Part shown: piece by piece, positions 1 through 5,691 of the stretch | Layout of the letters: each line of letters opens with the position of its first letter | Numbering within the stretch: position 1 is the stretch's first letter | NCBI GenBank assembly: GCA_017540915.1 | Contig: JAFYAD010000305.1 | Span: forward strand, 1-6,041 | Length of the DNA stretch: 6,041 bases | From: Lachnospiraceae bacterium | Lineage (GTDB): Bacteria; Bacillota_A; Clostridia; Lachnospirales; Lachnospiraceae | Direction: 5' to 3' | Program-made: the position numbers and the translations under genes | The notes under the pieces: generated by a model | Database searches by the model: none | What the model was told of the DNA's origin: nothing | Seen by the model: only the letters and a program-made list of their open reading frames with translations

Positions 1-2465
1 ATCTCACATGCATCATAGCGATCCGCATAATCACCTAAAGGTGTGATCAAAAGCTTTCCGGTGCCGGGAAGGTTATTATCATCGCTGGGCTCTATACTGT
101 AATTATCCCTTGAAATGATATGTCCGTCTGCCTCTTCGAAAGCCAGATCGGAATAATTAGGCAACGTCATATATTCACTGGTGCCAATCCATTCAACCGA
201 TATGTTACGCGAGGTCAGAAGTTCTCCCATATCCGCTTTTCTGACATAATAAGATACACTAAGAGTGTTTTGAAAATTTGAATCAACCCCATTAACCACT
301 ATTGTGTGTTGACCAATATTATTAAGTGGCTTATCACTTGTAATGTCTTTATATCTAAACGACACGGTGATTCCCTCCGCGCACTGACCCGTATCGCCAT
401 TATAAAGTACTGTCTTTTTTGACCCACTCGTATAAACAATATACGGAGCCTTTGTGGATGTACCCGCATAGAATACTGATGGATGCCCATCAACGCTGTT
501 TGCGCTGACTGTAGCCTTGCTGACATCAATTGCACCAATTTTGAAAGATGCACTGATATATGTTCCGCTATCGTAACTTCCACCGGCACCGTATACTCTT
601 ACCTGATACGTCCCAGAATCCACACACTCAGGAACAGCATTCCAATTTTCTCCCTCCTGTCTATAGTATACTACATAGTAGTCTTTTGTTTCAGTATCAG
701 ATTCCTGCAAAGTCTGATTCAAATACTTATCCGTCACTGTAACCGTCTGAACCACGTTATTACCTGTGTATGTGGAATCTTCCGGGCTTAACGATATGCT
801 GAATCTGCTATTATCATCTAACGGATCACCATTAGGGAATCTCGCAGGCACAACGTTAAAATATGCCTTTTCAGACACCTGACCGCTGTATGCCATGCCC
901 GACTTACCTTCTACATAAACATACTTTTCACCGACAGTGCGCATATTCTCATTTTCTAATGGAACATCTATCGTTTTGCCTTCTCCGTTAACATAACCAT
1001 ATTTAACATCATATAAATCGCTTGTCAGTACTGAAGATGAGCTGCCCGCCTCATCTGTAACCGAATAAGACGGTATCTCAGTCGAACCGTGCCTGTTTCC
1101 ATACTCAACGCTTAATGAATCCAATGTAACCTTGAGTGGAGCGTTTATGTAATAAGCAAACCTGACACTTCCCGCATCTGAATATGTTCCTATTCCTGTT
1201 ACCGTTACATCTACACTTCCCACCGATAATGCTCCGCCTGTATCATATGACAAAGTGTAGTCCCTATCTTTAACCAATTCTGTAGTCCCATCGTATACAG
1301 TTATAGAATACGGCTTTGCCTGAGCACCCGTAGTATACGTTACAGTAGGAAACTCAGTCTGGTTCGCAAGCTGAACAGAATCCAACACTACCGGAGCATC
1401 TGTGCTGTCACCTACAACACTGATACTTATGTCACCAAACGTATTGGATGCCACATGTATTATTGATTTTTTCGTGCCACAATAATAATATCCTCCCCGC
1501 TTAACCGCGCTTCCTCCAAAACTGTATTCTACAGAGTAATCGCTGCCGGCAACCAGCTCTGCATTACCCACAGAGCCGCTCCCCCCAACTTTTTCGTATT
1601 TAGGAGCTATTCCGGAAAAATCTATATTGGTTCCTATATTTTCATTATATAATCTGTAATTACTCTTAAGCTGCGCACCTGTGTAGTTCTTTGCCACTTC
1701 AAACGCTTTTCCGCCACTGAGATTTTCAACTTCAGTGCCAAGATAAGCCTTTACCACATTCGTATCAGCAATATCGTATGCAATATAGTAATTAGGCACA
1801 TCAAAAGTTTTCTGCTCAGTAAAATTATCTGTTTTCAGAGTGATAGTGCATCCGCTTCCATCAGCGGTGGTAAAATCCCACCCGGAATTATTTGTAACCT
1901 CGTAGTCCGTATTGGGTATCTGGATTTCGCCCGCACTTGTCTCGACAATAACGGATGAAAAAGTCGGTCTGTGAATCATGCCATCGTATGTTTCCACATT
2001 CTTCACAATAGTAGCTGAGTTTATCTGAAAAGGCGTAACCTTATCTATCTTAAACTCCAGCACCTGGCTGGGAAATGATCTGAATCTGCTCCCCGCACCG
2101 TTGGAAATTGTTACAGAATAGTATTCCTCATCTCCGCAAACGTTAACTGCATCATCATAGACAATATCAAAATCTTCGGTACTAGATGTGACATTATCAT
2201 CAAAAAACAGCACCTCTTCACCATCTGTTTTTACCGCACTTATCGTAAGTGAAGGTTTCTGGGCAGTAGCGTTATACAACAGATTCGGCTCATTGATCTC
2301 AAAAGAAAACCTAACCTCTACACCAACTTTTGTAGCACCTATATATTCTCTTGACGACAGGTGCTGATTTTCCGCCTTAACAAGCGGTGGTATCTCTATT
2401 ACCGCTACCACCATCGCCACGGTCAACACCACAGCCATTATCTTCTTCAGTATGCTCTTTCCCAT
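1..2465 (-). CDS. Large secreted surface protein with tandem Ig-like units (N-terminal 821 residues, runs off left edge)
   Basis: One frame stays open from ATG at 2465 to the left edge (821 codons plus 2 bases), so the gene is partial at its 3' end. The start is fixed by GGAGG at 2474-2478 with an 8-nt spacer. Residues 1-31 look like a Sec signal peptide: basic MGKSILKK, a hydrophobic core of Ala/Val/Leu/Ile to about residue 29, and a likely cleavage after VKA. The rest is beta-rich and built of divergent units. A D-Y/F-x-V-x-Y type signature recurs near residues 98, 187, 309, 402, 483, 595, 699 and 788. It is usually followed by a G-x-x-x-V-x-V strand and an F-x-I-like unit end. The clearest unit is about 370-440 (DYTLSY, then VTVTGIGTY). 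These match the Ig-like repeats common in clostridial surface proteins (family knowledge). An adhesive or structural role at the cell surface is inferred; the anchor and any catalytic domain would lie outside the window. Codons are visibly more A/T-rich than in the gene at 4380-5282. The family call is firm; the specific function is unknown. Confidence 0.85.
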   Translation of the reverse strand, partial: MGKSILKKIMAVVLTVAMVVAVIEIPPLVKAENQHLSSREYIGATKVGVEVRFSFEINEPNLLYNATAQKPSLTISAVKTDGEEVLFFDDNVTSSTEDFDIVYDDAVNVCGDEEYYSVTISNGAGSRFRSFPSQVLEFKIDKVTPFQINSATIVKNVETYDGMIHRPTFSSVIVETSAGEIQIPNTDYEVTNNSGWDFTTADGSGCTITLKTDNFTEQKTFDVPNYYIAYDIADTNVVKAYLGTEVENLSGGKAFEVAKNYTGAQLKSNYRLYNENIGTNIDFSGIAPKYEKVGGSGSVGNAELVAGSDYSVEYSFGGSAVKRGGYYYCGTKKSIIHVASNTFGDISISVVGDSTDAPVVLDSVQLANQTEFPTVTYTTGAQAKPYSITVYDGTTELVKDRDYTLSYDTGGALSVGSVDVTVTGIGTYSDAGSVRFAYYINAPLKVTLDSLSVEYGNRHGSTEIPSYSVTDEAGSSSSVLTSDLYDVKYGYVNGEGKTIDVPLENENMRTVGEKYVYVEGKSGMAYSGQVSEKAYFNVVPARFPNGDPLDDNSRFSISLSPEDSTYTGNNVVQTVTVTDKYLNQTLQESDTETKDYYVVYYRQEGENWNAVPECVDSGTYQVRVYGAGGSYDSGTYISASFKIGAIDVSKATVSANSVDGHPSVFYAGTSTKAPYIVYTSGSKKTVLYNGDTGQCAEGITVSFRYKDITSDKPLNNIGQHTIVVNGVDSNFQNTLSVSYYVRKADMGELLTSRNISVEWIGTSEYMTLPNYSDLAFEEADGHIISRDNYSIEPSDDNNLPGTGKLLITPLGDYADRYDACE

Positions 2466-2473
2466 ATCCGCTA

Positions 2474-2478
2474 CCTCC
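2474..2478 (-). promoter_or_regulatory. Ribosome binding site of the Ig-like protein gene
   Basis: GGAGG on the minus strand, 8 nt before ATG 2465. It decides the start, because the signal peptide begins directly at this ATG. The hexamer CATCGG occurs twice here (complements of 2477-2482 and 2492-2497), the nearer copy overlapping the site by two bases. Confidence 0.75.
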
Positions 2479-2526
2479 GATGCCCGAGAAACCGATGTAA
2501 CTCATCTCTCTTTATGTTGCAAAACA

Positions 2527-2576
2527 TGCACTGTCCCTGTGCAATGAAATATTTTTGTACGTCAAAAAGTGCAGGG
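2527..2576 (-). promoter_or_regulatory. Structured 5' leader upstream of the Ig-like protein gene
   Basis: Several short stems can be read. TGCAC (2527-2531) pairs with GTGCA (2539-2543) around a 7-nt loop. TTTTTG (2552-2557) pairs with CAAAAA (2563-2568) around a 5-nt loop. CCCTG (2535-2539) can pair with CAGGG (2572-2576). The last pairing uses the loop of the first hairpin plus one stem base (2539), so it excludes the closing pair at least. A leader of this kind could control expression, but no known riboswitch consensus is recognised. Function is inference only. Confidence 0.3.
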
Positions 2577-2587
2577 AGACACCCTAC

Positions 2588-2616
2588 ATTATATATATCG
2601 TATTATTTATGTTTTT
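2588..2616 (-). promoter_or_regulatory. Candidate promoter for the Ig-like protein gene
   Basis: A perfect TATAAT lies on the minus strand at 2593-2588. At 17-bp spacing the -35 position (2616-2611) reads AAAAAC, which is poor, but it sits in a run of nine A residues (complement of 2612-2620) that could act as an A-tract. Transcription would start near 2581, giving a leader of about 116 nt. An alternative weak pair is TTAAAC (complement of 2625-2630) with AATAAT 17 bp on. The region is very AT-rich, so chance -10 boxes are expected. Confidence 0.35.
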
Positions 2617-2766
2617 TTTTATAGGTTTAAGAGAGTAAATTTCTCAATTTCGGTCATGGTTGTCATGTTTCGGCAAATGCGAATGTGCATTTTTGATCAT
2701 GCATGAACACGCTTTTAAAAGCTGTGAAAGGCAGCGTTAAGAGCGCCCAAAATGTTTATTCTGTAT

Positions 2767-4218
2767 TTAATAAACAATCTCGTATATGTATTCTACGCCG
2801 TCTCCAAGCTTATCACCTATGGCAAACCCAATCTTCCCGGCGTTGAAATACCGCTCCCCCAGAGTGATCTCTCCGTCCCAGTTCAGCAGCACGTCACCCT
2901 GGACAAAGGTTCCGTTTCCGCTGTCATCATTTAGGACGACGCTCATGTTTTCGTTGCTGCGGAACATGAGATAGCCCTCTTTTTCACCGTCTGTCAGGCG
3001 GTATGCAACCGAATACACCGGTGCTGTCGATTCCTGTATACAGGTAAGTCTTATCTTTTCACCGTCTTTCACAAGATTTATGGATGGCGTAAGGTCCGGA
3101 AGCTCGTAAACCGCCGGATCGGGGTTGAATCTCAAAATGTCTCCCCCTCCGAAAATCCCCCTCGCTGCCTCCGTTTCGAAATACATGATCTTTTCCTCTT
3201 CGGTCAATGTCATATCATAGATCACATTTCCGAACATCTGCTCCATGTCCTCGATCACATATTCTTTCACTTCGCTCTCATCCATGCCGAAATGGGAATA
3301 CTCATAGTTAAGCGCCGTTGCAATCCTCTGCTGATAATCCATAAGGCGGTTTATCAGGTTTATCTTCAGCCCGTCATCCACGTTTCCGGGATCTTCATAC
3401 GTTATATCCGCATTTCCCGTCTGCTGCGAACTTTCAGTTGAACCAGTCGCATCGGCAATATTCAATTCTCTCTTTAATTCCGTTACGGCAGGCGGCTCAT
3501 TGTAGGCTCCGTTTTCTATCTCACCCGCATTTACGAGCACGGTATACAGGTTTCCGATGTACTCGTCCGACATCTTTTCAAGGTTCATTACCGAAACATC
3601 TATGGCATAAACCTCTGAAATCCTGGCATCAGCAAGCGCTTTTGCTCTCGACTCATCCTCACCCTTCACATTGAGATAATAATTGTACAGTTCAGACTTA
3701 AGACTGACCTGGTTTGAAGCGTAACCCATGACAAGATTCCGGACAGTGTCGGTTTCTTTGGGTTTCTCACTGCCTCCCCCGCTAAGATGTTTCACCAGAC
3801 CCACTATCACCCCGATGACCAACACCGCCACTATCACAATCATTATATTGCGGACTGTGACGATATGGACGGATGATGCCCCTCCGGATCCTTTTCCGGT
3901 CTTTTGAGGCTTTGCCGCCTTCGAAACCTTCTGAGGTGTCTTTGACTTCTTTTGTGCAGTTGCCTTCGCTGTATCCGCATTTTTCGCTGCGGGCTTTACG
4001 GTTCCCCCGGCTGCCTTCTTCAGTTTTTCCACAAACTTGCGTCCGTAGTCGGATTCAAATCCCGGATCATCGCCCAGAAAATCAAGAGCAGCTTTTGCGC
4101 CATCCTGCGAACCCATATCGAATGACGCCATGATATCCTTGATGCGCTCAAGATCCGACTTTGCCGCCAGATATTCCTGCTCCGTCTCAAATTCCTGTTC
4201 ACCGATCCGATACGCCAT
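2767..4218 (-). CDS. Single-pass membrane protein of unknown function with Lys/Ala-rich linker, 483 residues
   Basis: I do not recognise a named family. Residues 1-70 are a charged, helical N-terminal part beginning MAYRIGEQEFETEQEYL. Residues 71-116 are a low-complexity linker rich in Lys, Ala, Thr and Ser, carrying many positive charges. Residues about 124-144 are one strong transmembrane helix (IMIVIVAVLVIGVIVG core), followed by a Ser/Gly-rich stretch. Residues 150-483 form the other side: helical to about 355, then a more beta-like end with alternating hydrophobic residues. The positive-inside rule puts the N-terminus in the cytoplasm and the C-terminal 340 residues outside. There is no cleavable signal peptide. 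The start at 4218 is chosen because AGAGGTGAGG lies just upstream and a strong promoter places the RNA start near 4245; an in-frame ATG at 4275 would fall on the -35 box. It is divergent from the CobL/CbiT-like gene. Topology resembles a membrane-tethered sensor or scaffold, but no catalytic motif is seen. Confidence 0.88.
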   Translation of the reverse strand: MAYRIGEQEFETEQEYLAAKSDLERIKDIMASFDMGSQDGAKAALDFLGDDPGFESDYGRKFVEKLKKAAGGTVKPAAKNADTAKATAQKKSKTPQKVSKAAKPQKTGKGSGGASSVHIVTVRNIMIVIVAVLVIGVIVGLVKHLSGGGSEKPKETDTVRNLVMGYASNQVSLKSELYNYYLNVKGEDESRAKALADARISEVYAIDVSVMNLEKMSDEYIGNLYTVLVNAGEIENGAYNEPPAVTELKRELNIADATGSTESSQQTGNADITYEDPGNVDDGLKINLINRLMDYQQRIATALNYEYSHFGMDESEVKEYVIEDMEQMFGNVIYDMTLTEEEKIMYFETEAARGIFGGGDILRFNPDPAVYELPDLTPSINLVKDGEKIRLTCIQESTAPVYSVAYRLTDGEKEGYLMFRSNENMSVVLNDDSGNGTFVQGDVLLNWDGEITLGERYFNAGKIGFAIGDKLGDGVEYIYEIVY

Positions 4219-4221
4219 AGT

Positions 4222-4231
4222 CCTCACCTCT
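4222..4231 (-). promoter_or_regulatory. Ribosome binding site that fixes the membrane-protein start
   Basis: AGAGGTGAGG on the minus strand, ending 3 nt before ATG 4218; the GAGGTG core (4230-4225) leaves a 6-nt spacer. The upstream in-frame ATG at 4275 has no comparable site. Confidence 0.75.
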
Positions 4232-4251
4232 GCAAAACAATAATAATAAAT

Positions 4252-4280
4252 ATGATATATTATTTCATTTTGCATTTCAA
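4252..4280 (-). promoter_or_regulatory. Sigma-A type promoter of the membrane-protein gene
   Basis: Minus-strand -35 TTGAAA (4280-4275) and -10 TATCAT (4257-4252) each match the consensus at 5 of 6 positions and are separated by exactly 17 bp. Transcription should begin near 4245, leaving a leader of about 27 nt with its ribosome binding site. This also rules out translation from 4275. The -35 box overlaps the inverted repeat at 4271-4291, so a bound repressor there would block it. Confidence 0.65.
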
Positions 4281-4291
4281 TAGAAAATGCA
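4271..4291. repeat. 7-bp inverted repeat, possible operator in the divergent control region
   Basis: TGCATTT (4271-4277) and AAATGCA (4285-4291) are perfect inverted copies separated by 7 bp, so half-site centres are 14 bp apart. The dyad covers the -35 box of the minus-strand promoter and lies 25 bp before the candidate -10 box of the plus-strand gene. That position fits an operator serving one or both genes. No regulator can be named from it. Confidence 0.45.
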
Positions 4292-4315
4292 CTTTATTTT
4301 TTGGTGGTTTTAGAG

Positions 4316-4321
4316 TAAAAT
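4316..4321 (+). promoter_or_regulatory. Candidate -10 box of the CobL/CbiT-like gene
   Basis: TAAAAT matches TATAAT at 5 of 6 positions. At 17-bp spacing the -35 position (4293-4298) reads TTTATT, a poor match, so the promoter is weak, activator-dependent or elsewhere in this AT-rich stretch. The leader would be about 50 nt and would carry the hairpin at 4339-4358. Confidence 0.3.
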
Positions 4322-4338
4322 AACATACAAAAAGAACG

Positions 4339-4358
4339 TTATGGAAATCATTCCGTAA
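4339..4358 (+). promoter_or_regulatory. Hairpin in the leader of the CobL/CbiT-like gene, overlapping a 5-codon ORF
   Basis: TTATGGAA (4339-4346) and TTCCGTAA (4351-4358) can form eight consecutive pairs in RNA, one of them G-U, around the loop ATCA. The stem ends 6 nt before the ribosome binding site. An ATG at 4341 opens a five-codon frame (MEIIP) that stops at 4358, inside the same stem. The hairpin could affect translation or be a protein-binding dyad; the mini-ORF lacks a good ribosome binding site and may be chance. Confidence 0.35.
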
Positions 4359-4364
4359 AATATA

Positions 4365-4371
4365 AGGGAGG
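4365..4371 (+). promoter_or_regulatory. Ribosome binding site that fixes a GTG start
   Basis: AGGGAGG lies 8 nt before GTG 4380. No in-frame ATG occurs until Met66, well inside the conserved region, so this site decides for the GTG start. Confidence 0.8.
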
Positions 4372-4379
4372 TATCTACA

Positions 4380-5282
4380 GTGGAGGAGAGGATTTTCAAC
4401 AACAATCATGTTATCGCATGGTTACAGTATTTTTCGGAGAAGACAGATGTGGATCTGGAACATGTCAAGATCCTGGACATCACCAGAAAAAACAAAAACC
4501 TGATCCCGGCGGTGGAAGCCCACAGGAGTGTATTGGTGTTCACCGAGGCAGGTCATCCCGATATTTTTTACCGCATGTATGAGGCGGGACTCGGCGACTG
4601 CACGGTAATATACAACATCGGCAGCGAGCCTTCCGGCGAGATCCTGGAAGATAAGGTCGAAAATATGATAGACAGAGGCATCAACGCCTCAGCCGGAATG
4701 CTGATCCTCAACCCGAATGCACGCAGCACCATCAAATTCGGTATGGACAACAGCGAGTTTTCTTCGGGTTCGGTTCACTATGTAGGTTCCGAGATCCGTG
4801 CGGTGATCCTGTCAAAGATGCAGATCAACGAGGGCAAAAACATCTGTGTTATAAGCGGAGAATCCATAGTGGTGGAGGCAGCCATATTAAACGGCGAAGG
4901 CACCATCATAGCAGTTGAATACAACAGACATGACAGAGATACTCTGGAAGATAATGTAAACCGTTTTGGACTTAATAACGTTACGATAATCGATCATGTA
5001 GATGAAGAGAGCATGAAGGGACTTCCGGTTCCGGATGTCACAATGTTAGTGGCATCAGCCAGCATGGAGCAGGAGATGGAAACTCTCTTAAAGATCAATC
5101 CCGATATGGAATTCGTGATCTACACTCTGGATTTTGTGGTTGCGGCAGAACTTCCCAAAAAGTGCGCTGCCCTCGGCATGAGAGATCCTGAGGTCATCCA
5201 GATCGCGGTTTCAAAGCTCACCACCAAGAACACCTACGCAAGCCAGCCGGCTCCGTGGATCATATCAGCCAGACCGCAGTAA
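4380..5282 (+). CDS. CobL/CbiT-like methyltransferase-family protein with degenerate SAM motif, 300 residues
   Basis: The sequence follows the second half of CobL-type proteins (precorrin-6Y methylases, CbiE-CbiT fusions). Residues about 45-112 resemble the C-terminal part of the CbiE tetrapyrrole-methylase domain (VLVFTEAGHPDIF, then an NIGSEPSGE turn). Residues 119-250 resemble CbiT: GMDNSEF at 121-127, EIRAVILSKM at 138-147, VEY with Glu180 after strand 2, NNVTIID at 199-205 and LPVPDV at 215-220. The end, QIAVSKL at 274-280 and PWIISARP at 292-299, matches the family's C-terminal strand pair. Two things are odd. The N-terminal half of CbiE is absent, and motif I, normally D-x-G-x-G-x-G before S-V-x-x-E-A-A, reads ICVISGESIVVEAA (155-168): without a gap, the Asp and all three glycines are replaced. 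SAM binding is therefore doubtful. No cob/cbi gene is nearby. The family is fairly sure; true corrinoid methylation is unlikely, and a binding, regulatory or repurposed role is inferred. It is closed by the terminator at 5304-5348. Confidence 0.85.
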   Translation: MEERIFNNNHVIAWLQYFSEKTDVDLEHVKILDITRKNKNLIPAVEAHRSVLVFTEAGHPDIFYRMYEAGLGDCTVIYNIGSEPSGEILEDKVENMIDRGINASAGMLILNPNARSTIKFGMDNSEFSSGSVHYVGSEIRAVILSKMQINEGKNICVISGESIVVEAAILNGEGTIIAVEYNRHDRDTLEDNVNRFGLNNVTIIDHVDEESMKGLPVPDVTMLVASASMEQEMETLLKINPDMEFVIYTLDFVVAAELPKKCAALGMRDPEVIQIAVSKLTTKNTYASQPAPWIISARPQ

Positions 5283-5303
5283 TCAAATGGTTTAAAATAC
5301 TTC

Positions 5304-5348
5304 AGCCAGACAGTCAGGTACGAGTTACCTGTCTGTCCGGCTGTTTTT
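5304..5348 (+). terminator. Strong intrinsic terminator between convergent genes
   Basis: A 17-position stem (5304-5320 with 5326-5342) has 15 Watson-Crick pairs, two internal mismatches and the loop CGAGT, followed by TTTTT at 5344-5348. It starts 21 nt after the plus-strand stop at 5282. On the minus strand it follows the 76-residue gene (stop at 5366) by 23 nt, but the T-run there (TATTTT) comes 5 nt after the stem, so termination in that direction is probably weaker. Confidence 0.88.
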
Positions 5349-5365
5349 ATTCTATGATCATTAAT

Positions 5366-5596
5366 TCACTCATCAAATTCCATTACCACAAAGAATCCGT
5401 TCGGTTTTTCCACAACCGCCTTTACCACCCCCTCTGTGCTCTGAAGACGTTCCAGAGTGGTATAGTTTGCGGACATCGCATAAGAGTCGCCCAGAGTGTA
5501 GTAATATGAGTTCGGGAGCTTACCCTCGGTAACCGGCAGAACATCGCCTTCTTTTACCAGTCCGTGGCGCTCCATCTTAAATTCCATTTCACGCAT
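5366..5596 (-). CDS. Small protein of unknown function, 76 residues
   Basis: I do not recognise this family. It is an acidic-to-neutral, probably soluble protein with no signal peptide, membrane segment or Cys pair. The N-terminal 15 residues are Met/Glu/Arg-rich (MREMEFKMERHGLV). The middle has an EGDVLPVTEGKLPNSYYYTLGDSYAMSA stretch (positions 16-43, shown here in pieces: EGDVLPV at 16-22, SYYYTLGDSYAMS at 30-42). The end is V-rich and beta-like (GVVKAVVEK, then GFFVVMEFDE), suggesting a small beta-barrel-like fold. The start ATG 5596 has AAAGGAG at a 6-nt spacer, which supports it strongly. The gene is last in a tight group behind the serine acetyltransferase and the possible small ORF, whose stop codon overlaps this ribosome binding site. 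A link to cysteine or sulfur metabolism is only an inference from position. Confidence 0.8.
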   Translation of the reverse strand: MREMEFKMERHGLVKEGDVLPVTEGKLPNSYYYTLGDSYAMSANYTTLERLQSTEGVVKAVVEKPNGFFVVMEFDE

Positions 5597-5602
5597 TTTC
5601 TA

Positions 5603-5609
5603 CTCCTTT
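5603..5609 (-). promoter_or_regulatory. Ribosome binding site overlapping the stop codon of the small upstream ORF
   Basis: AAAGGAG on the minus strand, 6 nt before ATG 5596. Its first two bases are the last two bases of the TAA (5610-5608) that ends the 20-codon ORF, an arrangement typical of translational coupling. Confidence 0.65.
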
Positions 5610-5670
5610 ATATGTACCTGTTCAGAACCAATGCAATCCGGTCGAATATGCCGGGCCGGAACTTATTCAT
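5608..5670 (-). CDS. Possible 20-residue small protein between acetyltransferase and 76-residue gene
   Basis: ATG 5670 opens 20 codons ending at TAA 5610-5608. The peptide begins MNKFRPGIFDR and ends LVLNRYI; it is basic (four Arg/Lys against one Asp) and its second half could form a short amphipathic helix. AAAGG (5686-5682) is a possible ribosome binding site, but the 11-nt spacer is long. The ORF begins 21 nt after the acetyltransferase stop and lies in the same frame as it. It could be a true small protein, a leader peptide that couples translation to the next gene, a decayed C-terminal extension of the acetyltransferase, or chance. Placement between two tightly spaced genes is the main support. 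Confidence 0.35.
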   Translation of the reverse strand: MNKFRPGIFDRIALVLNRYI

Positions 5671-5691
5671 GCCAGCAGTTACCTTTATGTT

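Larger units (their letters stand above)
2466..2766. other. 301-bp non-coding gap between two minus-strand genes
   Basis: No credible gene was found on either strand. Besides the leader and promoter candidate described separately, it holds three small dyads: AAATGC/GCATTT (2675-2680 and 2687-2692, 6-nt loop), the perfect 10-bp palindrome TCATGCATGA (2697-2706), and the perfect 12-bp palindrome GCTTTTAAAAGC (2711-2722). No convincing intrinsic terminator follows the membrane-protein gene that ends at 2767. Confidence 0.6.

Noticed and set aside
483..791. Plus-strand open frames inside the Ig-like gene (483-791, 560-742) and over its 5' end (2361-2624), and minus-strand frame 299-589
   Set aside because: They are shadows of the continuous 821-codon frame: no ribosome binding sites, no recognisable domains, and biased composition.
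2466..2600. A cyclic-di-GMP (GEMM) riboswitch in front of the surface-protein gene
   Set aside because: GGTAGCGG before the start recalls the GEMM 3' stem, but the conserved GCAAAGCC core and receptor are absent, and the match is just the ribosome binding site region.
2709..2737. An intrinsic terminator for the membrane-protein gene
   Set aside because: Only a 4-bp GCTG/CAGC stem followed by TTTT, or a competing 5-bp ACGCT/AGCGT stem, can be drawn; both are too weak to call.
3438..4133. Frames 3438-3674 and 3873-4133 on plus and 4020-4202 on minus
   Set aside because: They overlap the intact membrane-protein gene in other frames and have low-complexity His/Ser/Pro/Arg content typical of shadow translations.
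4219..4275. A 19-residue N-terminal extension of the membrane protein from ATG 4275
   Set aside because: The ATG lies within the -35 box of the likely promoter, has no ribosome binding site, and the extension is AT-driven (Ile/Tyr-rich). The 4218 start has a strong site.
5255..5509. A plus-strand frame starting inside the end of the CobL/CbiT-like gene
   Set aside because: It runs through the terminator hairpin and antisense to the 76-residue gene, with no ribosome binding site.
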